Of a DNA stretch of 64,000 bases, positions 35,128 through 44,775 are shown piece by piece (positions within the stretch are counted from its first letter, which is position 1; each line of letters starts with the position of its first letter). The translations under genes were made by a program, and so were the position numbers. The notes beneath the pieces were generated by a model, which did not search any database, was not told where the DNA came from, and was given only the letters and a program-made list of their open reading frames with translations. Source of the DNA: Paracraurococcus lichenis (GTDB lineage Bacteria > Pseudomonadota > Alphaproteobacteria > Acetobacterales > Acetobacteraceae); the NCBI RefSeq assembly GCF_030657435.1, contig NZ_JAUTWS010000014.1, positions 100,270-164,269 of the forward strand. Reading direction: 5' to 3'.

Positions 35128-35949
35128 TCAAGGACGTCGCCGCACGCCATCCGCGACCAGCGTGCAGCCGGTGACGGCCAGCAGGATGGCCAGACCCGGC
35201 CAGACCGCCGTCAGCGGCGCCGAGAACACCATCTCCTGCGCATTGGAGAGCATGTTGCCCCAGGACGGCGCGGGTGGCTGGATGCCGAGGCCGAGGAAGG
35301 ACAGCGTGCTCTCGGCCAGGATGGCGCCGGCGACCGAGAGGGCGCTGGCGACGGCGATGGGCCCGGCGATGTTCGGCAGCACGTGCCGCAGCAGGACGCG
35401 CCCCTCGCCGGCGCCGGCGACGCGCGCGGCGGCGACATAGTCCAGCGAGAGCTGCGTCAGCGCCGCGGCGCGCGCGAGCCGCGCCACGCCGACCCAGCCG
35501 AAGACCACCAGGATCGCGGCGATGCGGGCGATGTCCGACGCTGCCTCGCCGCGCGGCAGGCCGAAGCGGCCGGTATCCATCGCCGCCAGCACCACCAGCA
35601 GCGGCAGCGCCGGCAGGGCGAGCATCCCGTCCGCGAGCCGCATCAGAAGCGCCTCCGTCCAGCCGCCGGCCCAGGCGGCCAGCAGCCCGATGGCGGTGCC
35701 GAGCAGCGTCGCGCCGAGCGCGACCGCGAGCGCGACGGCGAGCGAGACCCGTGCGCCGTAGAGCAGCCGCAGCAGGATGTCCCGCCCCAGCTCGTCGGTG
35801 CCGAGCGGATGCCGCGCCGAGGGCGCGGCGAAGCGGTCGAAGAGGTCCGGCGTGAAGGGGTCGTGCCCCAGCCAGGATTGCAGGAGGGGCGCCAGCAGCG
35901 CGCCAAGCGCGAGCGTGCCGAGCAGCGTGAGGCCGAGCCTGAGCCGCAT
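35128..35949 (-). CDS. Dipeptide/oligopeptide-type ABC transporter permease (DppC-like)
   Basis: A 273-residue permease. It begins with a membrane helix and the DppC-type segment HPLGTDELGRDILLRLLYGARVSL, then LLRHVLPNIAGPIAVASALS with the EAA-like cytoplasmic loop and TLSFLGLGIQPPAPSWGNML. About six helices. It shares one base with the stop of the DppB-like gene (TGATG) and is expressed after it. No binding-protein or ATPase gene is adjacent. The frame stays open far beyond the real start because of GC content. Confidence 0.9.
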   Translation of the reverse strand: MRLRLGLTLLGTLALGALLAPLLQSWLGHDPFTPDLFDRFAAPSARHPLGTDELGRDILLRLLYGARVSLAVALAVALGATLLGTAIGLLAAWAGGWTEALLMRLADGMLALPALPLLVVLAAMDTGRFGLPRGEAASDIARIAAILVVFGWVGVARLARAAALTQLSLDYVAAARVAGAGEGRVLLRHVLPNIAGPIAVASALSVAGAILAESTLSFLGLGIQPPAPSWGNMLSNAQEMVFSAPLTAVWPGLAILLAVTGCTLVADGVRRRP

Positions 35950-36887
35950 CAGCGCGCGAGCCGCGGGTCGATCAACCGCTGCGCCAGGTCGGCCGCGAGC
36001 GTCGCCAGCATGGTCACCAGCGCCGCCAGCAGCAGGGCGAGCAGGGCGAGGTTGTAGTCGTTGCCCATGACGGCGTCGTAGATCAGCTTGCCCATGCCGG
36101 GGCGGGCGAAGATCTGCTCCGTCACCAGCGCGCCGGAGACAAGGGCGCCGGCATCCAGCGCCAGGATGGTCACCACCGGGATCGCGGCATTGGGGAAGGC
36201 GTGGCGCCAGAGGATCGCGCGCTCCGGGAGGCCCTTCATCCGCGCGGTGCGGATGTAGTCGGCGCCGAGCTCGGCCTGCATCGCCGCCATGGCGTGGCGG
36301 GCATAGGCGGCGAGGTTGGCGGTGGCGAGCGTCGCCACCGGCAGCAGCAGGAAGCGCAGGCTCTCCAGCGCGCCCGGTGCCTCCGGCAGGCCACCCGCCG
36401 GCAGCCAGCCGAGTTCGACCGCGAAGAGGATGATGAGCAGGATGCCGAGCCAGAAGGTCGGCATGGACTGCGCCAGGATGGCGGCGGCATCCACCGCCGG
36501 CGCCGCCGCCCGCCGCGCCGCGCCCCAGGCGCCGAGCAGCACGCCGAGGCCGGCCGAGAGCAGCAGCGACCAGCCGAGCAGGACGAGGGTGGAGCCGAGC
36601 GCCGGCCAGAGCACTTGCGCCGCCGGCACGGCGAAGAGCCGGGAATGGCCGAACTCCCCCCGCAGCACCGCGCCGGCCCAGGCGAGGTAGCGACGGTGCA
36701 GCGGCACATCGAGCCCGTGCAGCGCCCGCAGCCGCGCCGCATCCGCCGCGGTGAGCTGCGGGTCGGCCATCAGGGCGAGGTCCACCGGATCCCCGGGCAT
36801 CAGCCCCATGACGAGCCAGGTGGCGGCGGAGAGCAGGACCAGGGTGACCGCGATCTGCAGGAGGCGGCCGAGGATGAGGCGCGGCAT
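35949..36887 (-). CDS. Dipeptide/oligopeptide-type ABC transporter permease (DppB-like)
   Basis: A 312-residue permease with the DppB-type N-terminus (ILGRLLQIAVTLVLLSAATW, then MPGDPVDLA), a periplasmic loop and the conserved YIRTARMKGLPERAILWRHA cytoplasmic loop followed by helices. It pairs with the following DppC-like protein to form a channel for peptides, nickel or similar substrates. Start ATG 36887 is taken at the first membrane helix. It is divergent from the molybdenum hydroxylase genes. Confidence 0.9.
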   Translation of the reverse strand: MPRLILGRLLQIAVTLVLLSAATWLVMGLMPGDPVDLALMADPQLTAADAARLRALHGLDVPLHRRYLAWAGAVLRGEFGHSRLFAVPAAQVLWPALGSTLVLLGWSLLLSAGLGVLLGAWGAARRAAAPAVDAAAILAQSMPTFWLGILLIILFAVELGWLPAGGLPEAPGALESLRFLLLPVATLATANLAAYARHAMAAMQAELGADYIRTARMKGLPERAILWRHAFPNAAIPVVTILALDAGALVSGALVTEQIFARPGMGKLIYDAVMGNDYNLALLALLLAALVTMLATLAADLAQRLIDPRLAR

Positions 36888-37026
36888 CGGCCGGCAGGCT
36901 AGCCCGGAAGCCCGCCCGGGACGAAACCTGGCCGGGCCGGAGGAGCGCGGAGACGCCCGTAGGCATGGATCCGCCCCGCAAAGCCTGTAGGCTGCGGGCC
37001 AAGAGGATCGTCCGGAGGAGGAGCCC

Positions 37027-37491
37027 ATGACGGCCCCCGTCACCCTGCAGGTCAATGGCCGCACCGCGACCGTCGCGGCCGAGCCCGACACCCCCCTGCT
37101 CTATGTCCTGCGCAACGACCTGGCGCTGAACGGCGCCAAGTTCGGCTGCGGCCTCGGCCAGTGCGGCGCCTGCACGGTGCTGGTGGACGGGCAGCCGGTG
37201 CGCTCCTGCATCACCGAACTGGCCTCGGTCGCCGGGCGCAGCGTGACGACGCTCGAGGGGCTCGGCACGCTCGACAACCTGCATCGGCTGCAGCGCGCCT
37301 TCATCGCCGAGCAGGCGGCGCAGTGCGGCTACTGCATCCCCGGCATGATCATGGAGGCGAAGGCGCTGCTGGACCGCCGCGCGGAGCCGACCGAGCCCGA
37401 AATCCGCGACGCGCTCTCCGACCATCTCTGCCGCTGCGGCACCCACAACCGGATCGTCGCCGCGGTGCAGCGCGCGGTGCGGGAGGGCTGA
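37027..37491 (+). CDS. (2Fe-2S) small subunit of a molybdenum hydroxylase (IorA/CoxS-like)
   Basis: A 154-residue iron-sulfur subunit. The plant-ferredoxin-type cluster ligands are in FGCGLGQCGACTVLVDG plus a later Cys (VRSCITE). The second cluster uses CGYC (about residue 98) and CRCG (about 137). It passes electrons from the molybdenum site of the large subunit encoded three bases downstream. GGAGGAGG precedes the ATG. No FAD subunit gene is present, as in isoquinoline 1-oxidoreductase-type and periplasmic aldehyde oxidoreductases. Confidence 0.93.
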   Translation: MTAPVTLQVNGRTATVAAEPDTPLLYVLRNDLALNGAKFGCGLGQCGACTVLVDGQPVRSCITELASVAGRSVTTLEGLGTLDNLHRLQRAFIAEQAAQCGYCIPGMIMEAKALLDRRAEPTEPEIRDALSDHLCRCGTHNRIVAAVQRAVREG

Positions 37492-37494
37492 GCC

Positions 37495-39690
37495 ATGCAG
37501 GGCATGATCACCCGCCGCGGTCTCGGCGCCGGCGCCGCCGGCCTGACGCTGCTGTTCAGCCTGGCGCCGGCCGGGGCGCAGCCGCGCCGGCTGCCGGGCA
37601 GCCTCGATACCAACCGCCGCCTCGATGCCTGGCTGCGCATCGACCCCGCGGGCACGGTGACCGTCTGCACCGGCAAGGTGGAGATTGGCCAGGGCGCCGT
37701 GACGGCGCTGATGCAGATCGCGGCGGAGGAGCTGGATGTCTCGCCCGCCCGCATCCGCATGATCTCCGGCGACACCGCGCGCACGCCGGACGAGGGCTTC
37801 ACCGCCGGCAGCCAGTCCATGGAATATGGCGGCATCGCGCTCCGCTACGCCGGCGCAGAGGCGCGGGCGATCCTGCTCGGCCTCGCCGCCGAGAGGCTGG
37901 GCGTGCCGGCGGCCTCGCTGACGGTGGAGGACGGCAGCATCCGCACGCCGGGCGGCGCGGGCACCACCTACTGGGCGGTGGCCGAGGCCAACAGCCTGGC
38001 CAGGGAGGCGACGGCGAGCGTGGCGCCGAAGCCGCCCGGCCAGTACCGGATCGTCGGCACCTCCCACCCGCGGCTCGACATCCCGGCCAAGGTCACGGGC
38101 GGCGCGATCTACGTGCAGGACATGCGCCTGCCCGGCATGCTGTTCGGCCGCATCGCCCGGCCGCCGAGCTACCAGGCGAAGCTCGTCTCCGTCGACCTCG
38201 ACGCCGTGCGCGCCCTGCCCGGCGTGGTGGCGGTGGTGCGGGACGGCCGCTTCCTCGGCGTCGTCGCGGAGCGCGAGGAACAGGCGATCAAGGCGCGGAA
38301 GGCGCTGCGCGAGGCCGCGCGCTGGGAGGTGCCGGCGGCGCTGCCCGACCCGGCCCGGCTGCACGAGACGTTGCGCGGGCTGAAGACCGATGACACCGTA
38401 CCGTCGGAGAAGAAGGGCGAGGCGCCGCCCGCGGTGCGGCGCTTCGCGGCGACCTATACCAAGCGCTACTTCGCGCATGCCTCGATCGGACCCTCGGCCG
38501 CCGTCGCGCTCCATGCCGCGGATGGCGCCAGCCTGCAGGTCTGGTCGCATAGCCAGGGCGTCTTTCCGCTCAAGCGCGACCTGGTCCGCGTGCTGAAGCT
38601 GCCGGAGGCGGCGGTGACGGTGACGCATGCGCAGAATGCCGGCTGCTACGGCCACAACGGCGCCGACGATGCGGCGCTGGACGCGGCACTGCTGGCCCGC
38701 GCCGTGCCGGGGCGGCCGGTGAAGCTGCAATGGATGCGCGACGACGAGTTCCAGTGGGAGCCCTACAACCCGGCGATGGAGATGCACCTCGCGGCCGGGC
38801 TCTCGGCCGAGGGCCGCATCGTCGAATGGACGCACGAGGTCTGGAGCAACCACCACAACAACCGGCCGCTGAACCCGAAGGAGGGCTCGAACCTGCTGGC
38901 GAGCTGGCACCTCGCCGAGCCGCACCCGATGGTCTATCCGCGCGCCCTGCCGCAGCCGAACGGCGCGGGCGACCGCAACGCGGTGCCGCTCTACGACTTC
39001 CCGAACCAGCGCATCGTCCACCACCTGATTCCGGAGATGCCGGTGCGGACCTCGGCGCTGCGCACGCTCGGCGCCTATGCCAATGTCTTCGCCCTCGAAT
39101 CCTTCATGGAGGAACTGGCCGCGGCAGCCGGCGCCGACCCGGTGGAGTTCCGCCTGCGGCACCTGAAGGACCCGCGGGCGCGCGCCGTCATCGAGGCCGC
39201 TGCGAAGCTGGCGGCGGAGGATGCGGGCGAGCTGCCGCGCGGCTTCGGCTTCGCCAAGTACAAGAACGTCGCCGCCTATGTCGCCTGCGTCGCGGAGGTC
39301 TCGCTGGACCGCGCCACCGGCGCGGTGCGGGTGCCGCGGGTCTGGGCGGCGGTGGATGCCGGGCAGGTCATCACCCCCGATGGCCTCAGGAACCAGATCG
39401 AGGGCGGGATCATCCAGGCCACGAGCTGGACGCTGAAGGAGGATGTGCTCTTCGACCCGCAGGGCATCCTCTCGAAGGATTGGGGCGACTACCCGATCCT
39501 GACCTTCCCCGAAGTGCCGAAGATCCGCACCGTGCTGCTGAACCGGCCGGAGGAGCCGCCGCTCGGCGCCGGGGAGGCGAGCCAGGCGCCGGTCTGCGCC
39601 GCCATCGCCAATGGCCTCACGCGCGCCATCGGCCGGCCGATCCGCGCCCTGCCCTACACCGCCGAGCGGGTGAAGGCGGCGCTGGCCTGA
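37495..39690 (+). CDS. Molybdopterin-binding large subunit, xanthine dehydrogenase superfamily (IorB-like)
   Basis: A 731-residue large subunit with an N-terminal exported-type leader containing twin Arg (TRRGLGAGAAGLTLLFSLAP), suggesting folded export with the small subunit. Family blocks: VEIGQGAVTALMQIAAEEL, AGSQSMEYGGIALRY, and a glycine-rich GEASQAPVCAAIANGLTRAI near the end with the conserved Glu. Likely oxidises an aldehyde or N-heterocycle and passes electrons via the 2Fe-2S subunit to a cytochrome. The start is three bases after the small-subunit stop. The specific substrate cannot be inferred. Confidence 0.92.
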   Translation: MQGMITRRGLGAGAAGLTLLFSLAPAGAQPRRLPGSLDTNRRLDAWLRIDPAGTVTVCTGKVEIGQGAVTALMQIAAEELDVSPARIRMISGDTARTPDEGFTAGSQSMEYGGIALRYAGAEARAILLGLAAERLGVPAASLTVEDGSIRTPGGAGTTYWAVAEANSLAREATASVAPKPPGQYRIVGTSHPRLDIPAKVTGGAIYVQDMRLPGMLFGRIARPPSYQAKLVSVDLDAVRALPGVVAVVRDGRFLGVVAEREEQAIKARKALREAARWEVPAALPDPARLHETLRGLKTDDTVPSEKKGEAPPAVRRFAATYTKRYFAHASIGPSAAVALHAADGASLQVWSHSQGVFPLKRDLVRVLKLPEAAVTVTHAQNAGCYGHNGADDAALDAALLARAVPGRPVKLQWMRDDEFQWEPYNPAMEMHLAAGLSAEGRIVEWTHEVWSNHHNNRPLNPKEGSNLLASWHLAEPHPMVYPRALPQPNGAGDRNAVPLYDFPNQRIVHHLIPEMPVRTSALRTLGAYANVFALESFMEELAAAAGADPVEFRLRHLKDPRARAVIEAAAKLAAEDAGELPRGFGFAKYKNVAAYVACVAEVSLDRATGAVRVPRVWAAVDAGQVITPDGLRNQIEGGIIQATSWTLKEDVLFDPQGILSKDWGDYPILTFPEVPKIRTVLLNRPEEPPLGAGEASQAPVCAAIANGLTRAIGRPIRALPYTAERVKAALA

Positions 39691-39871
39691 CCCGGCCGGC
39701 CGCGCGGGGGACCGTTGCGGCCGGGGCCGGCGTGCGGCGGGGCACAGACCGGGCGCGCCTTCCGGCGGCGGAATCCGCCCCGGCCCGGAGGCGGTGCCGC
39801 GGCTTGCGCGGGCGCCGCACCCTCTCCCCTGCCTTCGGCCGCCCGTCCGCCCCGCGCCGAGGAGCCGCACC

Positions 39872-41422
39872 ATGCCCGATGGCGAGCCCCGCCTGCCCCG
39901 ACGCCATCTGCTCAAGACCCTGGCCGCCTGTCTCTCGCTCGCGGTGCTGTCCGGCGCCCCGGCGCCGGCCCGCGCCCAGGCGGGATTCGGCGACGACCGG
40001 GTGATGCTGCAGGGCTTCTACTGGGAGTCCTATCGCCACGGCCATGCGGACCTGCCCGGCTATGGCGACCGGCACTGGTACCGGATCCTCCTCGACGAGG
40101 CCGGCGCCATCCGCGACGGGCGCTTCGACCTGGTCTGGCTGCCGCCGCCCTCCTTCGCCGGCGACCGCAGCGCCGGCTACAACCCGAAGGAATACTGGCG
40201 GCTGGACAACAGCTACGGCAGCGTCGAGGAGCACCGCGCCATGCTCGTCGCGCTGCTGCAGGCCGGGGTGGAGCCGGTGGCGGACATCGTCATCAACCAC
40301 CGCGACGGCTCAACCCGCTGCGCCGATTTCCGCAACCCGGCCTGGGACACCCGCGCCATCACCCGCGACGACGAGGGATTCAGCAACCCGAATTGCGAGA
40401 TCTACCAGACGCCGGTGGCGCAGCGCGGCGCGCCGGAGGAGGTGCCGGACTATGCCTCCCCGCCCCCGGGCGGGACGACATATGCCTATGATTCCTTCCG
40501 CGACCTCGACCACACCAACCCGCAGGTGCGGCGTGACATCATCAAGTATCTCAGGTCGCTGCAGAGCCTGGGCTATCGCGGCTGGCGCTACGACATGGTG
40601 CATGGCTATCACGCGCGCTGGCTGGCGCTCTACAACCGCGCGACCACGCCGACCTTCTCCGTAGGCGAGTACGACTGGGGCGCGCAGGCGGCGCAGCGCG
40701 GCTGGATCTGGAACACCGCGACCAGCCCCGGCCGGATGGAGACGGCGAGCAGCGTCTTCGACTTCTCCACCATGTTCACGCTGAAGGACAACAAGGGCCG
40801 CTACGAGGCCTGGTACGGCCCGGGCGGCCGCGGCATCGGCCTGGTCGGCGACAACACGAATGGCCAGCCCTGGCGCAACCGGGCCGTGACCTTCCTCGAG
40901 AACCACGACACCGGCTACCGCACCAACGAGGACGGCACGCCGCAGCGGGACCACGCGCTCGACAGCTTCGCCAATGGCTGGGAGGTGGAGCAGGCCTATG
41001 CCCAGGTCCTGACGCATCCCGGCCTGCCGACCGTCTACTGGAAGCACTATTTCGACTGGGGCCCCGACCTCCGGGCGAAGATCCGCGCCCTGGTCAATGC
41101 ACGCAAGGTCGCCGGCGTGCATGCGGGCAGCGAGGTGAGCCTGCAGGCCAATGCGCGGGAGGCCGGCGTCTATGCCGCGCGCGTCGCCGGGCGGAACGGC
41201 ATGCTCTATGTCCGGGTCGGCGGCGAGGATGCGCAGTGGCAGCCCTCGGCCTCCGGCTATGCGGATTACCGCGAATATGCCGCAGGCGCGGGCTGGCGCG
41301 TCTGGGTGGCGCTGCCGGGCAACCCGGCGGTGCAGCAGGCGGCGACGCGGCCGGCCCTGCCGGTCCCGGACTACCGCCCGGCCGCGGGGATCGAGGTGCC
41401 GGACACGCTGGTGGGCGACTGA
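39872..41422 (+). CDS. Exported alpha-amylase (GH13)
   Basis: A 516-residue glycoside hydrolase. It has a twin-arginine-type leader (PRRHLLKTLAACLSLAVLSG) with AQA cleavage, then the (beta/alpha)8 barrel. The four GH13 regions are visible: PVADIVINHR (region I), GWRYDMVHGY with the nucleophile Asp, SVGEYDW with the acid/base Glu, and FLENHDTG (region IV). A short C-terminal beta domain follows. It hydrolyses alpha-1,4-glucans outside the cytoplasm. Start ATG 39872 is placed at the leader behind GAGGAG. It stands alone and ends at a strong bidirectional terminator. Confidence 0.92.
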   Translation: MPDGEPRLPRRHLLKTLAACLSLAVLSGAPAPARAQAGFGDDRVMLQGFYWESYRHGHADLPGYGDRHWYRILLDEAGAIRDGRFDLVWLPPPSFAGDRSAGYNPKEYWRLDNSYGSVEEHRAMLVALLQAGVEPVADIVINHRDGSTRCADFRNPAWDTRAITRDDEGFSNPNCEIYQTPVAQRGAPEEVPDYASPPPGGTTYAYDSFRDLDHTNPQVRRDIIKYLRSLQSLGYRGWRYDMVHGYHARWLALYNRATTPTFSVGEYDWGAQAAQRGWIWNTATSPGRMETASSVFDFSTMFTLKDNKGRYEAWYGPGGRGIGLVGDNTNGQPWRNRAVTFLENHDTGYRTNEDGTPQRDHALDSFANGWEVEQAYAQVLTHPGLPTVYWKHYFDWGPDLRAKIRALVNARKVAGVHAGSEVSLQANAREAGVYAARVAGRNGMLYVRVGGEDAQWQPSASGYADYREYAAGAGWRVWVALPGNPAVQQAATRPALPVPDYRPAAGIEVPDTLVGD

Positions 41423-41435
41423 GCCCGATGCGGTC

Positions 41436-41461
41436 CGCCTGCCCCGGCACCGGGGCAGGCG
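41436..41461. terminator. Bidirectional terminator between amylase gene and lepA
   Basis: A perfect 12-bp stem (CGCCTGCCCCGG and its complement) with a CA turn, lying 14 bases after the amylase stop and seven bases beyond the lepA stop on the other strand. Position between convergent genes supports termination in both directions. No T-run is seen. Confidence 0.75.
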
Positions 41462-41467
41462 CTTCGC

Positions 41468-43273
41468 TCAGGCATCCATCTTGAGGGCGGCGATGAAGGC
41501 GCTTTGCGGGATCTCGACCTTGCCGAATTGCCGCATGCGCTTCTTGCCCTCCTTCTGCTTCTCGAGAAGTTTCCTTTTGCGCGTGATGTCGCCGCCGTAG
41601 CACTTGGCGGTGACGTCCTTCGACAGGGCGCTGATGGTCTCGCGCGCGATGACGCGGCCGCCGATCGCCGCCTGGATCGGGATCTTGAAGAGCTGGCGGG
41701 GGATCAGCTCCTTCAGCTTCTCGCAGATGGAGCGGCCGCGCCGCTCCGCCTGGCTGCGATGCGCCATGAAGCTCAGCGCATCCACCGGCTCGTTGTTCAC
41801 CAGGATGCTGATCTTCACCAGGTCGCCCGGCTCGTAGCCGTCCATGGCGTAATCGAAGCTGGCATAGCCGCGCGAGACCGACTTCAGCCGGTCGTAGAAG
41901 TCGAAGACCACCTCGTTCAGCGGCAGGCGGTAGACGGCCATGGCGCGGCTGCCAACATAGGTCAGCTCCACCTGCTGGCCGCGCCGCTCGTTGCAGAGCG
42001 TCAGCACGGCGCCGAGATAGTCGTCGGGGACCATGATGGTCGCCTTGATCCAGGGCTCCTGGATCTCCTCGATGATGCTGCCATCCGGCATGTCGGCCGG
42101 GTTGTGCAGGTCCATCGTCTCGCCATTGGTCTTGGTGATCTTGTAGACCACGGAGGGCGCGGTCGCGATCAGGTCGAGGTCGAACTCGCGGCTGAGCCGC
42201 TCCTGCACGATCTCGAGGTGCAGCAGGCCGAGGAAGCCGCAGCGATAGCCGAAGCCGAGGGCGGCGGAGGTCTCCGCCTCGTAGTGGAAGCTGCTGTCGT
42301 TCAGCCGGAGCTTGGCGAGGCTCTCCCGCAGCTTCTCGAAATCGTCGGCATCGACGGGGTAGAGGCCGCACCAGACCACGGGGATGCTGGGTTTGAAGCC
42401 CGGCAGCGGCTCGGAGGCCGGGTTGCGGTCGTCGGTGAGGGTGTCGCCCACATTGGTGTCGGCCACCGTCTTGATGGCGGCGGTGACGTAGCCCATCTCG
42501 CCCGGCCCGAGGCTCTCGACCGGGATCATCTTCGGCGCGAAGACGCCGACCTGCTCGATGGTGTGGACCGCGCCGGTCGACATCATGCGGACCTTCTGGC
42601 CCTTCCGCAGGTGCCCGTCCTTGATCCGCACCAGCACCACCACGCCGAGATAGGCGTCGTACCAGCTATCGACCAGCAGCGCCTTGGTCGTTGCGTTCGG
42701 CTCGCCCTTCGGCGCGGGCAGGCGGGTGACGATCGCTTCCAGCACGCCCTCGATGTTCAGGCCCGTCTTGGCGCTGATCTCGACGGCGTCCGAGGCGTCG
42801 AGGCCGATCACGTCCTCGATCTGCTGCTTCACCCGCTCCGGCTCGGCGGCCGGCAGGTCGATCTTGTTCAGGACCGGGACGATCTCGTGGTTCGCGTCCA
42901 GCGCCTGGTAGACATTCGCCAGGGTCTGCGCCTCCACGCCCTGGGAGGCATCGACGACCAGCAGCGACCCCTCGCAGGCGGCGAGGCTGCGGCTCACCTC
43001 ATAGGCGAAGTCCACATGGCCGGGCGTGTCCATCAGGTTCAGGGTATAGGTCTTGCCGTCCTTCGCCTGATAGGCCAGCCGGACGGTCTGGGCCTTGATG
43101 GTGATGCCCCGCTCCCGCTCGAGCTCCATGTTGTCGAGGAGCTGTTCCTTCATCTCCCGCGCCGTGACCGCGCCGGTGTTCTGGATCAGCCGGTCGGCCA
43201 GGGTGGATTTCCCGTGGTCGATATGGGCGATGATGGAGAAATTGCGGATCAGGTCGAGCGGGGTGTCGGGCAT
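41468..43273 (-). CDS. lepA: Elongation factor 4 (LepA)
   Basis: A 601-residue translational GTPase that back-translocates or rescues stalled ribosomes. G1 motif AHIDHGKST, switch [10 protein letters not shown]3 DTPGHVDF, G4 NKIDLP, G5 SAKTG. The LepA-specific C-terminal domain ends with [15 protein letters not shown]. Start ATG 43273 ([17 protein letters not shown]) matches the family; the upstream in-frame extension is not conserved. Single-gene unit, divergent from a small hypothetical gene. Confidence 0.98.
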   Translation of the reverse strand: MPDTPLDLIRNFSIIAHIDHGKSTLADRLIQNTGAVTAREMKEQLLDNMELERERGITIKAQTVRLAYQAKDGKTYTLNLMDTPGHVDFAYEVSRSLAACEGSLLVVDASQGVEAQTLANVYQALDANHEIVPVLNKIDLPAAEPERVKQQIEDVIGLDASDAVEISAKTGLNIEGVLEAIVTRLPAPKGEPNATTKALLVDSWYDAYLGVVVLVRIKDGHLRKGQKVRMMSTGAVHTIEQVGVFAPKMIPVESLGPGEMGYVTAAIKTVADTNVGDTLTDDRNPASEPLPGFKPSIPVVWCGLYPVDADDFEKLRESLAKLRLNDSSFHYEAETSAALGFGYRCGFLGLLHLEIVQERLSREFDLDLIATAPSVVYKITKTNGETMDLHNPADMPDGSIIEEIQEPWIKATIMVPDDYLGAVLTLCNERRGQQVELTYVGSRAMAVYRLPLNEVVFDFYDRLKSVSRGYASFDYAMDGYEPGDLVKISILVNNEPVDALSFMAHRSQAERRGRSICEKLKELIPRQLFKIPIQAAIGGRVIARETISALSKDVTAKCYGGDITRKRKLLEKQKEGKKRMRQFGKVEIPQSAFIAALKMDA

Positions 43274-43445
43274 GGGGGTTCCGGCGGCCGAAGTGGGGCC
43301 TGGGGGGCGCCCGGCCATTCGCTGTGGGGGGAGATAAGGCAGCGGGCGCGCAAATCAAAGCTTCCGCGCGCGGCGGTGGCAGGCGGCGTTCATTTACGCT
43401 TACGGGATCGCGAGGAAGAACCGGCCCACTACCGGGAGCCCTCGC

Positions 43446-43922
43446 ATGTCCCTCGCCCACCGCCTGTTCCAGCACCTCCTCGCCGCCGCGCCGCCCGCCC
43501 TCGGGCTCACCGCGCTCGGCTGCGGCCTGGCGATCGCGGCGCTCGATCGGGGCGAGGCCGCGCTGCAGGTCGGGCCCGGCGAGATGATCCGCTACCTCCC
43601 GGAGTCGCGCATGCAGCCGGCGCCCGGGGTGGCCACGGCGGTCGAGGCCATGCGGCTCGCCGGGCAGGGGCTGCAGGCGCGGGCGGAGGGCGAGGCCTGC
43701 CGCTTCGACGCCGCGGCGATGCGGCAGGCCCCGGGCAGCCTGCTGGTCGTCGCCGTCGAGCCCGGCGGCGCCATGCTGCATCTCCGCTGGGCCGGCGGAC
43801 CGACCGATGCCGCGGCCGATTGCGGCACGGAGGCCGAGATCAGGCTGAGCCGGGAGGGATTCGTCCGGCTGCGCAACCTGGCCGCCTTCGGCCTGCCGGC
43901 CCTGCCGCCGGCCAACTTCTGA
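43446..43922 (+). CDS. Hypothetical protein with N-terminal hydrophobic segment
   Basis: A 158-residue protein not recognised as a family member. Residues about 14-33 are hydrophobic (APPALGLTALGCGLAIAAL) and could be a membrane anchor or an uncleaved signal. The rest is soluble, with GEMIRYLPESRMQPAPG and LHLRWAGGPTDAAADC. Two Cys in the soluble part might pair outside the cytoplasm. It is divergent from lepA and convergent with rsmA. Confidence 0.65.
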   Translation: MSLAHRLFQHLLAAAPPALGLTALGCGLAIAALDRGEAALQVGPGEMIRYLPESRMQPAPGVATAVEAMRLAGQGLQARAEGEACRFDAAAMRQAPGSLLVVAVEPGGAMLHLRWAGGPTDAAADCGTEAEIRLSREGFVRLRNLAAFGLPALPPANF

Positions 43923-43944
43923 GGCCGCGCGGCGGGGCCGGCCG

Positions 43945-44775
43945 TCACCCCCCGCGCGCCAGCAGCGCCCGCGCCATGCGGTCGAACTCCGCCACCGTCA
44001 GCGTCTCCGCCCGCCGCTGCCCCTCGATGCCGGCGGCGGCCAGCAGCCCCTCGGCATCGCCCAGGGTCTTCAGCGCCCCCCGCAGCATCTTTCGCCGCTG
44101 GCCGAAGGCGGCCGCGGTCAGCCGTTCCATGGCACGGAACAGCGCCGGGCCGGGATCCTCCGGATGCGGGACGAAGCCCACCACCGCCGACCAGACCTTC
44201 GGGGCCGGGCTGAAGGCGCCGGGCGGCAGGCGCAGCAGCAGGCCGCAGCGGCAGCGCCACTGCGACAGCACGGCCAGCCGCCCATAGGCCTCGGTGTCCG
44301 GGGCGGCGCAGATGCGCTCGGCCACCTCCTGCTGGAACATCAGCGCCATGCCCTCCAGCGCCGCGGCGCCGCGCAGCCAGCCGACCAGCAGCGGCGTCGC
44401 CACGTTGTAGGGCAGGTTGGCGACGATCTTCCGGGGTGCCGGCAGCAGCGCGGCCGGGTCGATGGTCAGCGCATCCGCCTCGATGACGCGGAGCCGCCCG
44501 GGGAAGGCCGCCTCCAGCTCCGCCAGCGCCGCCACCGCGCGCCGGTCCAGCTCCACCGCCGTGACAGCCGCGGCCGGGGAGGCGAGCAGGGCGCGGGTTA
44601 GCCCGCCCGGACCCGGCCCCACCTCCAGCACCTGCCGCCCCTCCAGGTCGCCCGCCAGGGCGGCGATCCGGCGGCACAGCGCCTCGTCCAGCAGGAAATG
44701 CTGGCCGAGCGACTTGCGCGCATCCAGCCCGTGCCGGGCGATGGTCTCCCGGAGCGAAGGAAGCGTCCCGCTCAG
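43945..44775 (-). CDS. rsmA: 16S rRNA (adenine1518/1519-N6)-dimethyltransferase RsmA (KsgA), probable CTG start
   Basis: Dimethylates two adenines near the 3' end of 16S rRNA. SAM motif VLEVGPGPGGLT, motif IV NLPYNVATPL, and a C-terminal helical domain. The conserved N-terminus KSLGQHFLLD lies upstream of the first GTG (44631), and no ATG, GTG or TTG exists in frame before it. The only near-cognate candidate is CTG at 44773-44775, giving SGTLPSLRETIARHG and 276 residues, normal for RsmA. That CTG overlaps the surA stop as CTGA, the exact analogue of the ATGA junctions elsewhere here, so translational coupling is likely. Confidence 0.9.
   Translation of the reverse strand: MSGTLPSLRETIARHGLDARKSLGQHFLLDEALCRRIAALAGDLEGRQVLEVGPGPGGLTRALLASPAAAVTAVELDRRAVAALAELEAAFPGRLRVIEADALTIDPAALLPAPRKIVANLPYNVATPLLVGWLRGAAALEGMALMFQQEVAERICAAPDTEAYGRLAVLSQWRCRCGLLLRLPPGAFSPAPKVWSAVVGFVPHPEDPGPALFRAMERLTAAAFGQRRKMLRGALKTLGDAEGLLAAAGIEGQRRAETLTVAEFDRMARALLARGG

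Noticed and set aside
35128..39915. An open minus-strand frame of nearly 4.8 kb through the permease and antisense to the molybdenum hydroxylase
   Set aside because: Only 35128-35949 encodes a recognisable protein. The rest is antisense to a clearly conserved gene and has a composition-driven lack of stops.
41504..44287. A 927-codon plus-strand frame antisense to lepA and through the next gene
   Set aside because: It is antisense to highly conserved LepA, shows no domain, and its residue composition is that of a GC-rich shadow frame.
44629..44631. GTG at 44631 as the start of rsmA
   Set aside because: It would remove the conserved KSLGQHFLLD region and leave a protein of 228 residues beginning at the SAM motif.
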